Assembly (NCBI GenBank): GCA_021234155.1
Contig: JAJEKV010000006.1
Coordinates: 5,119,727-5,183,726, forward strand
Direction of reading: 5' to 3'
Source: Isoetes taiwanensis
Taxonomy: Eukaryota > Streptophyta > Lycopodiopsida > Isoetales > Isoetaceae
Length of the DNA: 64,000 nt
Part shown: positions 21,964-37,470 of the stretch, piece after piece
Position numbering within the stretch: position 1 is the first letter of the stretch
How the letters are laid out: each line of letters opens with the position of its first letter
Made by a program: the position numbers and the translations under genes
The notes under the pieces: model-generated
The model's database searches: none
What the model was told of the DNA's origin: nothing
The model's input: the letters and a program-made list of their open reading frames with translations, nothing else

Positions 21964-22457
21964 TTCTTTGACACTTAACCAAATTGATTTGATTCTTTGC
22001 AACTGATTTGTTTTTTCAGCATATAAGCACGTAAGCACATTTATATTTAATATTAGTGAGAATGCACAATGCATGGACACGTACTTCGAAATGAAGATTG
22101 AATTGTTGTTTAAAAATGTACATTTGTGACAATGGAATAACATTCAATTATTTATTTTGGTACCATCATTATCTCAACATTCTTCGCAAAAATATATTGT
22201 CAAGGCATTTCCTCGATGTGATATGTGTCAGTTCCAATGGTGAGACAAAAATATTTAAGCCTGATTATGAACTTATTGTTTTGTGAGGCGTCTGAGGTTT
22301 TTCGTACACTGACACGCCTAAGCATATGATTTAAGCACTAGCCCTTTTCCAGAGCTAGCTTCTTACAAGCTTAAGCATCCGCCCGCCGTTTCTCGCTTAA
22401 GCTTAAGCCAAGCCTTCGCATTCCGTCCATTTCTCTTTTAATCCTTCCTGCATAAAC

Positions 22458-22989
22458 ATGAAGTTTGCTCAATCCGCATACAGCGTTAACAAAGCACATG
22501 AATATGTGCTTAAGCAGGTGCCTGAAGATGTGGACCTAGCTTCGCAATACAAAGGCTAATATTTCTTTGAGCCGACACTTCTGGAAGAATAGACAGACAC
22601 TGAGGATCGTGAGGATGTAGAAGGTAATTTCCTTCTTTTCTTTGCTTCAACTTATTTTCTTTGCTTCAATTTTTGTTTTCTTTGCTTTAATTTGTTTACT
22701 TTTGTTTACAGAAGAAGAGACAACAGCAATCACAGAGAAGCAGCAGGAAGTCGAGCAGCAGGAAGAAGAGGAAGAAGATGAAGATGAAGAAGCAGAGGAT
22801 GAGGAAGATGAAGATGAAGATGAAGATGAAGATGAAGATGAAGATGAAGATGAAGATGAAGATGAGGAGGATGAGGAAGAAGATCCGGGTATGGATTATG
22901 AGGAGGAGAAGCAGTACCTGTATGGGAGCTGTTATGAAGAACGACCAACCAAAAGGAAAAGAATCTGGAAGTTGGAAGAGAATGTCTGA
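22458..22989 (+). pseudogene. Two-exon acidic-repeat gene fragment, stop-interrupted
   Basis: Exon 1 (22458-22624) reads MKFAQSAYSVNKAHEYVL and on to QYKG, with two in-frame stops (before YFFEPTLLEE and before TDTEDRE), and ends at GTAGAAG|GTAATT. After TTTACAG at about 22,712, exon 2 continues EEETTAITEKQQEVEQQEE, then about 25 Asp-Glu codons, and ends CYEERPTKRKRIWKLEENV. The splice keeps the frame. An acidic tail next to a basic KRKR end is common in nuclear proteins. It could be the 3' end of the transposase-like gene to the left or a separate decayed gene; the family is unknown. Confidence 0.45.
22796..22878 (+). repeat. (GATGAA)n hexanucleotide microsatellite, codes Asp-Glu
   Basis: About ten GATGAA units run in frame in the acidic gene exon, preceded and followed by degenerate GAG/GAT-rich units. 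Confidence 0.9.
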
Positions 22990-25339
<2,350 letters not shown>

Positions 25340-25350
25340 GAGAGAGAGAA
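25340..25350. repeat. Short (GA)n remnant between LINE D and LINE C
   Basis: GAGAGAGAGA between the 5' junction of D and the (GTGAA)n tail of C. Confidence 0.8.
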
Positions 25351-25403
25351 GTGAAGTGAAGTGAAGTGAAGTTTATTATTCCGTCTTTTTGAGACCATCA
25401 GGT

Positions 25404-28400
25404 CTATGAGACGTTTAGAAAAACATTTTCAAAATCAAAAACATCTTCTTGTGATGAAACCTCACAATCGAGAGGCTCATCATCAAGCTCACTCTCCTCT
25501 GCCTCCTCAAGAATATCTCTCGACATTTTTACAGCCGTCTCCCTCAATTGTAACATATCAATTAAGAAGCTGGCAACCCGAGTGGCAGGTAAACTGAAAA
25601 AGGAAATAAGATTTGTAACCCCAATCTCGAACCTGTCCCTTAGTGATTGGTATGCCGGGCACTTTAGAATCGCATGTTCTTCGTCCTCAACCTCGTTTGC
25701 CCCACATGCTCTGCAGAGTCTATGTTCCCGTGCTATTCCTGTCCATCTCCCCACTTCCACGTTTAGATGATGTCCGCTCAGCCTCATTCTACAAATAACA
25801 TGCCTTTTCTTGATAGAGATATTGTCATTGAGATAACTCATCTCCCGCAAAGTAGGGTTCATCTTCTCTCTGTAGTGCAACATCTTTGTTCCAGGTCTAG
25901 ACCAGATCCGGTTGGTTATTGTCTCTGTAACCCATTCCCTAATTCGATCCTTATTCTGTGCAAGACCCTCGATGGGGAACCCCCATCTCTTTAGCCACAC
26001 AACACCATCTGCATACCAACCTCGATCAAAAGATCCTTTAATAGCTAGACGGGGAAGACTATCTTCCTTCAAACCCCCTACTTTGCACAAGTAAGTTAAA
26101 AACTGACATATAGCCTCACCCTCCAGTGGCAGCATACCACATTCAACCAGCATCATCTCATAAGGGGTCTGCATTTTCACCCCAAGCTCGGCCCGTAGAA
26201 ATTTCTTTTGCACCTTTTCAATTTTCTGCCATAACTCTAATGATAAGCCTGGCCCCCATACCTCACAGCCGTAAAGCACAACTGCCTGCACCAGTGTCTT
26301 ATATAACATTCTCTTCAAGCTAAACTTCCAAATATCCTCCTTAACACATTTTCTCTGCATCGCAAAAAAGGCTTTAAGCCCACCATTTACTCTCTGCTCC
26401 ACTGCTTGATTCCATCTAAAATTCTTATCTATGATAATCCCCAAATATTTGTAAGATGTAGAGATGTCCACTGGGTCGTCCTTATAAAAGAATTCATAAT
26501 TCTTATCCAACGTGGTTCCAAAAATTACCACACTCGTTTTGCTCAAGTTTACCCGCAAGCCCCTAGCATCACAAAAAGAAGCTAGGGCATCCAAGTGCTT
26601 CTGCATTCCTGCCTTGCTTCTAGAAATCAATACAATATCGTCTGCATACAAAAGCGCATTTAATAACATATCCGGCTAGAGGAGTTCCCTCCCTCCATAA
26701 TTATGTATCCACCCTTCTAACTCATCAATAAATATGCCAAAGAGGGTTGGCGACATAGGGCACCCCAACGCTAACCCCAATATTACCGACTACCACCTCG
26801 CCACATTCCTCGACAAAAGGAGTGGATAATTTAATCAACACTTTTTCATATAATACTCTTACAAAGATCCCTCAGATTCCCTCAAGCACACCGGATGCGC
26901 CCATGCTATTCCAAAGGTTCTCCCTACATACCGTATCAAAGGCCTTAGTACAATCTACTTAATGCAAAGAACAAGGGTTTTCGTGGTCCCTTGACGGCAT
27001 CTATCACACAGCCCGGAAGGTGACAAGGTGATCCACCGTGGATTTCGTGAGGCCTAAAACCCACTTTGTCCCTTAGCTCTAACATCATGCTTCTCCCCGC
27101 CCACATACTAATTTTATGTTCAACAATTGTAGCATACAACTTGGCAAACAAGTTGCCGACCATAATCATTCAGTAGTTGTTGTTTGGATCATTTCTATCT
27201 CCCCGCCTTTATATATGGGAACCACTTTCGATTAACCTCGCCATGTTGACGGAAAAGCCTTCTTTGACCGCCGTGCATTAAACATTAGTGTTATCCCTCT
27301 ACCACCTTAGATCCTCGCCCATTTGAAAGCTCAACTAAGCCAAGCCCTTGTGGAATCACCTTTTCTATTAGCCAACTTGGAAAGCCCCCATTGGACATCC
27401 TCACCTGAAAAAACCAAATCACTTTGCGTGCCCTGCAAACCATCTTGTATACCTTCCACATGATAGAGTCTCTTAACCTGCTCTAACAAGACATTTGCAT
27501 TCATATTGGTTTTTTCATGTTTACCTTGCTTGAGCTTTTTCCAGAACTTGTAGGGATCAATCAGCAACTCTGCGACCAGCTCCTCCTGTTTGCGTTGCAA
27601 AAAAGCCCTCTTCTTTGTTTTCACAAGAGTTTTGAACTCTCTAATCAACTGCCCCCTACGAGCCCCAATGGCACTCTTATACTGCCTTCTTTTCTCCTTA
27701 CACTCTGTGTCAAACCAGCCATTACATGGTAGGCCCTTTCCCCACGACCTGAAAAAACACGTCTGTGCAATGCTCGTGACCATAGAGATCAAGAGATTGC
27801 TTATTTTCCGCGCGCTTTACGGCCATACTACATGCTCATAGCGTTCCTCAAACAGGCTTAGATATGAATCTTTTTTCCTCTCAACCACATAGATGCGTCT
27901 AGAACTTCTAGAATCTGTTTGTTCCTCTACCCATTGCACACTAGTAATTTTGATAGAGACAATGACTGGTGCATGATCCGATTCGCTTCTCTCATCCAAA
28001 ATTTGCAAAGAGGTAACATTATCCACAAAATGTGCTGCTGCAATAAAATAGTCCACCACACTTTTGCCTCTACATGTACACTTGGAGGTTTCTGGAAAAT
28101 TTCTAGTACCGTTATACAATACCAAATTCAGGCCACTGCACATGTTTAACAGAGCGGTACCCATGGGTGTAGGCCACGGATCCATATCCATTGACACACG
28201 ATTCCATCCAATATCACGCATTTCACCCGCCTCGCCTAATTGCTCCATCCACATTGGGTCCCCGGATGCACTTGCTATTGCTTGCTTTTTTCTCATTTGT
28301 TCTACCATTAAAGTCTCCCATAAGCACCACTTCCCCCATGGACAAAAAACCAGTTATGTCTTGCTCAAGTGTCTGAAAAGGATCCTCCATGTCCAGGTTG

Positions 28401-28740
28401 TACATACTATAAGTTTGTTGTTTTAAAGGCGGGAAATAGCACCCTGCAATGAACACCTTACGATCCTTTCCCCCAGCTCCACCCATATATATTGTTTTGA
28501 GTCTTTAACTATGCTTACCGTATGTTTTAGTTCCCTTCGAATATAACAGGCAACCCCTCCATATCCTCTTCTCCTCCACCCCTTCTTATTCCATACTGAG
28601 TGTAACAAATGTAAACCGGAATGTCCGCAAACCAAATTCCTCATGTTCCCATGTCTCTAGAAAAAAGACCAAGTCTACTGATGCTAGAACATCATCCATT
28701 GAGTGCACCTTTTCCGCGCTCAACTGGCTTATGTTCCATG
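25404..28740 (-). pseudogene. LINE C ORF2: endonuclease + reverse transcriptase, several breaks
   Basis: In order: the endonuclease start near 28740 (MAWNISQLSAEKVHSMDDV), RRRGYGGVACYIRREL, VVLMGDFNGRT (catalytic GDFN), CTCRGKSVVDYF and ERSESDHAPVIVSI (catalytic SDH). Then comes a Lys/Arg-rich linker (KEKRRQYKSAIGARRGQL), an RT palm broken by stops at 27.3-26.7 kb, ALLYADDIVLISRS at about 26,650 (catalytic YADD intact), SYKYLGIIIDKNFRWN, the thumb and the C-terminal zinc motif CX2CX9HX4C near 25,730. The last 421 codons are open (26669-25404). At least four frame breaks make the copy inactive. Confidence 0.88.
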
Positions 28741-28979
28741 CCATAATCCTAATGGCCTCTATTCCCTATGCTGCAATTTGCACCTTCCCATTCCTCCAGA
28801 AAGCCTTCTGATTATTCTGCCTTGCTACCTTGTATTTCTGAATTTCTACTTTATGCGGTCAATGGAAGGGAGGGAATTTCTACTTTATGGGAGGAAGGGA
28901 GGGAGGTAACGGGAGAGAGAGAGAGAGTTCTGAAACCTACATGGCAAGAAAGACTCACTTGAAAGAACCAATTATTCAA

Positions 28980-29390
28980 CTTACCAGAGGAAGCCGCAAA
29001 TGCGACCTCCATGTCTTCTACACTTGCCTTGTCTTCACCCGAATCTGCCTTGTCTTCACTCGAATCCAGAGAATCATCTAATTCAAAACCCTCACCTGGA
29101 CTGCAGCCGGACCCCTTCCTGCTTTTAACAGAGGGAACCGCATGTGTGGCATCCCTATTTGCTACAGCTTCTTCGGCAGGAGTGTCAACAACGCCAACAA
29201 TGCCAGATGTGCCATCGGGAGAAACCTTGGTCCCCTTCTTGATTTTTTCAGCAGAGGGAACCGCATGTGCCTTGCTCGCTGCTTTAGCATCGGTCCCTGT
29301 TACAGGATCCGTGGACCCAGTGTCAGCAGTGCCAGAAGTGCCCTCGGGAGAAACTTTTTTTGCCCTAGTTTTTTTGGACGCCATCGCCAT
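28980..29390 (-). pseudogene. LINE C ORF1, N-terminal part
   Basis: Starts MAMASKKTRAKKVSPEGTSG. It has two to three Ala/Gly/Thr-rich imperfect repeats containing VSPEGTSG / VSPDGTSG and HAVPS, then an acidic stretch (DDSLDSSEDKADSGEDKA). The coiled coil and RRM-like domain are missing. The ORF1 end (KVEIQKYKVARQNNQKAF) reappears at about 28,860, so the middle has been deleted; a short GA run marks the junction near 28,912-28,927. Confidence 0.6.
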
Positions 29391-29398
29391 CGCCCTAG

Positions 29399-29401
<3 letters not shown>

Positions 29402-29430
<29 letters not shown>
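29402..29430. repeat. (GA)n microsatellite, 29 bp
   Basis: GA array between the 5' end of LINE C and the 3' tail of LINE B; nine non-repeat bases (minus strand TCTGAAACC) lie between it and the tail. Confidence 0.95.
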
Positions 29431-29433
<3 letters not shown>

Positions 29434-29504
29434 TTCAGAGAAGTGAAGTGAAGTGAAGTGAAGTGTATTATTTCGTCTGGTGAGACCATCAGGTCTATTA
29501 GACG

Positions 29505-31088
29505 CTAAGAAAACACAGTCTCATAGTCAAAAACAAATTCATGTGACAAGCCCTCACTGGGCTCATCATCAGGCTCTCTATCCTCTCCTTCCTCCATCAC
29601 ATCCTTGTTAGCTTTTAGTATCGTCTCTCGCATTTGCAACATATCTAGCAAAAAACTAGCAACTCTTGTTGCTGGTAGCTCAAAGAACATTAGGAGATTA
29701 GGTACATCTACATCAAACCTGTCCCGTAGAGCTTGATAAGCTGGGCATCTCAAAATTGCGTGTTCCTCATCTTCGACCTCATTTGACCCACAGACCCTGC
29801 ATACTCTATATTCACGAGCAATCGCGTACCATCTCCCAACCTCCACCTCAAGGTGGTGTGCACTCATTCTCATCCTGCATATAGCGTGCCTTTTTTTTAT
29901 GGAAATATTTTCATTTAGATAGCCCATTTCACGCAACAGAGGATTCATAGACTCTCTATAATGCATCATCTTCGTGCCTGGCCTGTGCCATACCCTGTTC
30001 ATCACTGTTTCTCTCACCCATTCCTTAATCCTGTCTTTATTACTCCCTAGATTTTCAATGCTAAGTCCCCACTTCTTCAGCCATACCATCCCATCCCCAT
30101 ACCACCCTTTTTCAAACGACTCCTTTTGTGCCAATCGTGGGTAAGTGTCTTCATCTTGATTGCCTAACTTGCTCAAATATGTAAGAAATTGGCATAAGGC
30201 TTCACATTCCAGAGGAAGCATTCCGCATTCTGCCAGCATTACTTCATATGGAGTTTGTACCTTTACGCCTAGCTCTGCATGTAGAAATTTCTTTTGCACT
30301 TTCTCTATTTTCTGCCATTGGTCTTGAGGCAACCCTGGCCCCCAAACCTCACATCCATATAGAACCACTGCCTGTACTAGTGTTTTGAAAAGCATCCTCT
30401 TCAAGCTGAACTTCCATATGTTTGCTTTTGCACATTTCCTCTGCATTGCAAAAAAGGCTTTGAGCCCGCCGTTTATCCTTTGCTCCACTGTCTGATTCCA
30501 CCTAAAGTGTTTGTCCACGATTAAGCCCAGGTACTTATAGGACGTCGAGATCTCAACCACGCTGCCCTTATAAGTGAACTCATAGTTCTTGTCTAGCGTT
30601 GTTCCAAATATCACCACTTTGGTCTTGCTCAAGTTTACATGTAAACCCTTGGCATCACAAAAAGAAGCCAACACATCTAGGTGCTTTTGCATCCCTTCCT
30701 TACTTCGTGCAATCAGCACAATATCATCAGCATAGAGCAGCAGCTGAATAACATATCCAGCAAGTGAGGTGCCACCATCGCCTAGACTGGCAACCCATTC
30801 TTCCAGTTCATCAATAAATATCCCAAATAAAGTTGGAGATAGTGGGCAACCCTGCTTAACTCCTATATTACTGTCCACTTTCTCTCTACACTCATTCACA
30901 TAAGGGAAAGAAAGTTGCACCCATACCTTTTCATATAGCATTTTCACCGCATCTCTATATGCATCAGGCACATTTATTCTTTCCAGGCTGACCCACAAAT
31001 TATCCCTGCACACTGTGTCAAATGCTTTGGTACAATCTATAAATGCAGCAAAAAGTGGCTTTCTTTTTCCCTTGACTGCGTCTATCAT
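29505..31088 (-). pseudogene. LINE B reverse transcriptase and C-terminal domain (527-codon open frame)
   Basis: Motif A AAFIDCTKAFDTVC, motif B GVKQGCPLSPTLFGIFID, motif C LLLYADDIVLIARS (catalytic Asp pair intact), LSKTKVVIFG, SYKYLGLIVDKHFRWN, LYGCEVWGPGL, then a basic helical stretch, MNPLLREMGYLN, CRMRMSAHHLEVEVGRW and the C-terminal zinc motif CX2CX9HX4C (CRVCGSNEVEDEEH...C). It ends EFVFDYETVFS. The frame is open through the catalytic domain, but upstream breaks near 31,100, 31,360 and 32,490 separate it from the finger and endonuclease parts, so no full ORF2 can be made from this copy. Known role: target-primed reverse transcription. Confidence 0.92.
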
Positions 31089-31133
31089 AGCTCCGGAAAG
31101 TGACTAAGTGGTCGATGGTAGACTTTTCGAGGC

Positions 31134-32824
31134 CTAAAACACCGCCTGCCCTTTAGCCCTAACATCATCTTTGCTTTCGGTCCATGTGTCTTCGATTTTG
31201 GATTCTACTATGGTGGCATAAAGCTTCGCAAAAAGATTGCAAACCATGATCATTCTGTAATTATTGGGGTCAGTTTTGTCACCTGCCTTATGAATTGGTA
31301 TCACCCTGTTCATTTGCCACGTATCAGGAAACCCATCCCTAGTAACAAACATTTAGTAGATGTACTAGTGCATCCACCATTTGTGGCCCAAATTCCATTT
31401 AAGTAGCTCCGCCACCAAACCAAGGGAGTCTCGGCCCTTTTCTATTTGCCAATTTTGTAGCCCCTCCCGCACATCCGCCTTTGGAAAGGTGAGATCACCC
31501 CTCACTGTACCCACATTGTCGCTTATCCCCTCCTCATGATAAAGCTTTTTAACCTGATGCATCAGATCCTCCACTTGTAATTGTGGTGTTTCATATTTGC
31601 CCTGCTTAAGCTTCTTCCAAAAATCAAACGGGTGAGTGAGCAAAGATTTGACCAACTCCTCCTGCTTGCGTTGCAAAAAGGCCCTTTTTTTCCTCTTCAC
31701 TAGAGTTTTAAACTCCTTAATGAGTTGCGACCGTTCCTCCCCATATGCCAGCTTATATTGCCTTCTTTTCTCTTTGCATTCCGCGTCGAACCACCCATTG
31801 CAAGGGAGTCCTTTTTGCCTGCCTGCGCGCACTGATGTGAAACAGCTTCTAGCAGTCTCTAGCATAAGAGACGACAAGATAGAGCTCGTCTCATCTGCCC
31901 CATGTGGCCATTCCATATTTTCTATGCGTTTTTCAAAAGCAGAAAGATACAATTCTGCCTTCCTGTCATCAACATAAATCTTATTAGCTACATGATGCAC
32001 TGGCTGTTGCGAGATTTTTCCACAGAACTTAATACTAGCAATGATGGGTACATGATCCGATTCACTCCTTTCCTCCAAAATTTGCATGTCTATAACATGC
32101 TCTGCAAAGTAAGCTGGTGCTATGAAATAATCAACCACACTCTTGCCACGACATGTGCATTTATCTGTATTAGGAAATCTTTTTGTGCCATTATAGATTA
32201 ACATTTCCAGACCACTACACATACCTAGCAAGGCATTCCCCATAGGAGTGGGCCATTGGTCCATATCTTGAGAAACCCGATTCCATCCTATTTCCCCTAT
32301 TTCAGTTTCATCCAATTGATCCATCCATATAGGATCCCCGCGATCACTTGACATGGCTGCTTGTTTACTAGCTGTCCTGCCATTAAAATCACCTACTAGC
32401 ACCACTTTGCCCGACGCCAAAAAATATGAGACATCCTGTTCCAGTGTTAGAAAAGGGTCATCCATATCTAAGCCATACATCCTATATGTCTGTTGCTTTA
32501 GTGGAGGAAAGTAGCAGCCTGCAATATAAATATTACGCCCATTTCCGATATTTCCACCCAGATGTATTGTTTAGAGTCCTTAGCCAATCTTACCATGTGA
32601 GCAAACTCTTGTCTAACGTAGCATGCAATCCCCCCATATCCACGCCTTCTCCAGCCTTTTATGTTCCAAACTGAGTGCACTATTATGAAACCTGGTATAT
32701 CTGGTAATCCATTTTCCTCATGTTCCCATGTTTTTCGAGAAAAAAAGACCAAGTCTATAGATGCTAGAACATCACCCATTGAATCTACCTTCTCACTATT
32801 CAACCGGTTAATGTTCCATGCCAT
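31134..32824 (-). pseudogene. LINE B endonuclease and RT fingers
   Basis: Frames 32824-32498 (MAWNINRLNSEKVDSM, FFSRKTWEHEENGLPD, RRRGYGGIACYVR) and 32480-31365 (VVLVGDFNGRTASK, CTCRGKSVVDYFI, ERSESDHVPIIASI) form an APE endonuclease with its GDFN and SDH catalytic motifs, followed by a Lys/Arg-rich linker. Frame 31352-31134 carries the RT entry DTWQMNRVIPIHKAGDKTDP and NYRMIMVCNLFAKLYA. Breaks lie near 32,490 and 31,360. The conserved Glu of ETWE reads Lys here (KTWE). Confidence 0.88.
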
Positions 32825-32829
32825 AGTCC

Positions 32830-33490
32830 TTGATGGTCTCTATTTCCTATTCCTCAACATGCACTTTCGCCCACCTCTCCATCTTTGCCCTCTTATTGTT
32901 ACTCGCTTGCATTTTAAATTTCTGAATTTCAGCCCTGTGGAGCGCGTCTTTGTTCCTTGGTGAGATCTTCGTTAATCCAAATATTTTGCCCACTCAAAGA
33001 TTTTCTTTTCTCAGAGTACCTTCATCCTATCACTACGGTTGGAGAACTTGAGCACCACATTGCGTGGCTTTGGACCTTTCATCCCAACTCGTAAGCATCG
33101 TCAACAAATGATTCCATCCACACGCAATGTGTTCTCAATGAAACTAGAGACCACCTCTTTAGTGACTTCCCCATCTTGCTCGGCAGCCACGCAATTCTCA
33201 AATTGAGTGCCCGCTTTTGCCTTTCTTCTTTGCTCGAATATCTTCCATCCCGCTATTCAATTTATTGACTACATCTTGGAATGAGTTATGTTCATCTCCC
33301 TCGTAGTATTCATCCTTGAGATCTCCTTATGTTTTAGTTACGCAATCTCCTCTCGTAGCACCCTGTTTTTCTTGTTTGGATCGATAAGGTTTGGATATTT
33401 GCGAAAGAGCACGCATTACCATTTCGATTCTTTTGAGATCGCTTCCTTTCTCATATGATCCGGGGTATCCATTAGTTTCAGCATCACCAT
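32830..33490 (-). pseudogene. LINE B ORF1, C-terminal part, decayed
   Basis: Minus-strand scraps in three frames: SYEKGSDLKRIEMVMRAL and a Lys/Asp-rich coiled region, NVVLKFSNRSDRMKVL near 33,050 (RRM-like strand), then IFGLTKISPRNKDAL and KFKMQASNNKRAKMERW just before the ORF2 start. Same order as the better ORF1 at 40.4-39.6 kb. The leader between 33.5 and 34.2 kb shows nothing else recognisable. Confidence 0.6.
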
Positions 33491-34212
33491 GTTGAGGTTA
33501 TTTATCATGCTCAACAATTCTGGTCCGGTCCCGGTTAGTTAATGAACATGGGCTGCCCAAGATCCCCCGTGCATATGCATGAATTGTGAGCCCACAGTTT
33601 GGAGCGTAACCTAACGCATTCCATTTGCATTGAAACCAAGCCCATTCCCCACGGACCGAAAACCATTCCGGGCCCTTTTTCACGCCTCCATTAGTTTGTT
33701 TGCATTGTGGGCATGATTGTTTGCCAATTTGCTAGTATGGGATCCGGAGATCGGACCTGCGGGATAGGTTTACAACGCCCCGCTTGTCATGCTCTGTTAT
33801 GCGGTATGTTTATGTCATGTTTACCAAGGAACTTCTGTTATGCCGGTACTAACCCTTTCCCCACAATCGATTCTTCTTGCTGCGAGATCCTCCATGCCTT
33901 GGTAGAACACCCGCCGATCCCAAGATTTACGATTCTCGATTAATGCGAATCCGATGATGCGAAGATTCCACCTCCTTTGGCTTTTAAATCCTTTTTTTAT
34001 TCCCACGATTTACGCCCCTCCCCGCCCTCCCCATCTTTGGGCTGCTTTACAACCCACGATCTGGAGACCCGGCCACATCCTTGGCTTTGTATCACCATTC
34101 GATCGGATAAAAGCCCACCCCCCTGGTGTAGACCCGGCCCCATCCTTGGGCTGCTGGTGTAACACCCTCGATCAGTAGAGACCCAGCTCCATTTTCTTTT
34201 TTTTCTTTGCCC

Positions 34213-35756
<1,544 letters not shown>

Positions 35757-35760
<4 letters not shown>

Positions 35761-37055
35761 GCGTTGATGATGTTGTTCTTCTTTCCCATTCAGTGGAAGG
35801 CATGCCGAAGCATTTAGATGCGCTGGCACATTTCTGTGAACAGAAAAGTATGAGGGTAAATATGTCAAAGACTAAGATGATGGTATTTGGGACAAATAAA
35901 GTAGATCATCTTAAATTCCTCTATCATGGAGAACCTGTGGAAATTGTCACATCATATAAGTATCTAGGGATACATGTGGACAAGGGGCATAGCTGGAACT
36001 CTGCTGTTGAGCATAGAGTAAATGGAGGCCTGAAAGCACTATATAGCATGCAGCGTAAAAGTGGAAAAGCAGAAATATGGGACTTTAACTGAAAAGCGCA
36101 CATTATATCGAAAATTGGTCCAAACGGTTTTGCTCTATGGATGTGAAGTATGGGGGCCGATTATCTGTAGAATCACGGAAAAGGTTGAGAAAGTGCGTAA
36201 GAAGTTCTTGAGAACGAGAATTGGGTACTAAAGCTCAAACTCCATATGATATGTCTTTGCTTGTAGAGTGTGGCATGATGCCACTAGAGGTTGAAGCCCT
36301 ATGCGAAACGCTTACATATCTCTCTAAGTTGCTATTTGATATGCTAGAAGATAGCTTACCAAGGCTAGCATTAGAAGAAACAAGAGACAAGGGATGGTAC
36401 TTTCGGATATTAGAGAATGGATGAGGAAGTGGGGATGGACATTCATGGTATAATGAGAATAAGGGCAATCTAAGAGAGTGGGTGCATGAGCACCTCATTA
36501 GAAGAAGCCGGAGAGTCCCTGAGACAAAAAAACATTTCTATAGGCAAGATATAAATCCCACTCTCCAAGAGGCCAAATACCTCAAGGAAGGTGTGTCTTT
36601 TTGGCGCCGAGACGATGATAAGCGTGGATCGCTTAGCTCCCATAGGCTTGGGGTTGAAGTAGGACGTTGGAGTAATATTCCCCATGAATTGAGATTTTGC
36701 AAAGTATGCAATATGGGTGAAGTAGAAGATGAATTACATGTCATCGTAAGGTGCCTGTCATACTCAGGGATTCGAGATAAGTACAGTATCCATTCAAACT
36801 CTTTGCTGGAATTCTTTGATATGCCTGGACATCACATTGGGAAATACTTGAAGGAACTATTGATACAGAGAAAACATTTAACGAGTATTAAAGATTGTAA
36901 TGTTATACATGATAGAGATGGGAAGAGTCTAATGCATTCTTATCAGAAGATGCATTAGAGGATATCTTTTATAACGTTGAATATGTACATTGATCGTCTC
37001 ATAGACCTGGTGGTCTGCAGACGTAATAAATACAACATTTCATTTCATTTCTCTC
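35757..37055 (+). mobile_element. LINE A2, 3' half, inverted (now plus strand)
   Basis: The plus strand starts at a CTATATAG palindrome and reads VDDVVLLSHSVEGMPKHL, NMSKTKMMVFG, SYKYLGIHVDKGHSWN, then after breaks near 36,095 and 36,430 the C-terminal motif CKVCNMGEVEDELH...C. It ends with the hairpin at 36995-37023 (CGTCT/AGACG, AGACC/GGTCT), AATAAATACAAC, (ATTTC)n and CTCTCTCT. It faces LINE A1 head to head. It fits as the missing 3' half of the minus-strand element whose 5' part lies at 37.47-40.72 kb. Confidence 0.8.
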
Positions 37056-37059
37056 TCTA

Positions 37060-37470
37060 ACATGCTGAACGCTAAAATAAGCACATGGTCCGAGGTTCAT
37101 AATGTGAGAGCAACAGGGCAAGCTGGTTTTAGGGCGAGGAGGTCTATAACAGATCATTTGGTTACCATGAGAGCCATGATGGATTCAGTGGTTGGTAAGA
37201 AGAAACCTTTATATGCATTGTTTGTTGATTTCTCTAAAGCTTTTGATATGGTTGGAAGAGGACATTTGTGGGATAGAATGTCAGCTCTTGGTGTGCCTGT
37301 TGAGTATACGCATGTAGTGGCCAAACTTTATGATAAAGTATTGGTTCAGCTTTCTTTCCCATACATCAGTGATGAGTATGTCGAAAGCAATATGGGGGTT
37401 AAGCAGGGCTGCCCACTATCGCCCACACTTTTTGGTTTGTTCATAGACCAACTGGAGGATTGGATCTGTA
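37060..37470 (+). mobile_element. LINE A1, RT N-half, inverted (now plus strand), 5'-truncated
   Basis: Directly after CTCTCTCT the plus strand reads MLNAKISTWSEVHNVRATGQ, AGFRARRSITDHLVTM, YALFVDFSKAFDMVG (motif A), SNMGVKQGCPLSPTLFGLFI (motif B) and DQLEDWI, then stops at about 37,470, just where motif C should follow. That missing part is at 35.76-34.44 kb on the other strand. Confidence 0.8.

Larger units (their letters stand above)
25350..29400 (-). mobile_element. LINE C: near full-length GA-associated LINE
   Basis: The minus strand starts right after (CT)n with CAAACTAGGGCGATGG. It carries ORF1 (29390-28980, internally deleted) and ORF2 (28740-25404), then a 3' hairpin at 25414-25382 (CGTCT/AGACG and AGACC/GGTCT), AATAATAAACTTC and a (CTTCA)n tail at 25371-25350. 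About 4.05 kb long. (CT)n lies on both sides in the sense direction. Confidence 0.88.
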
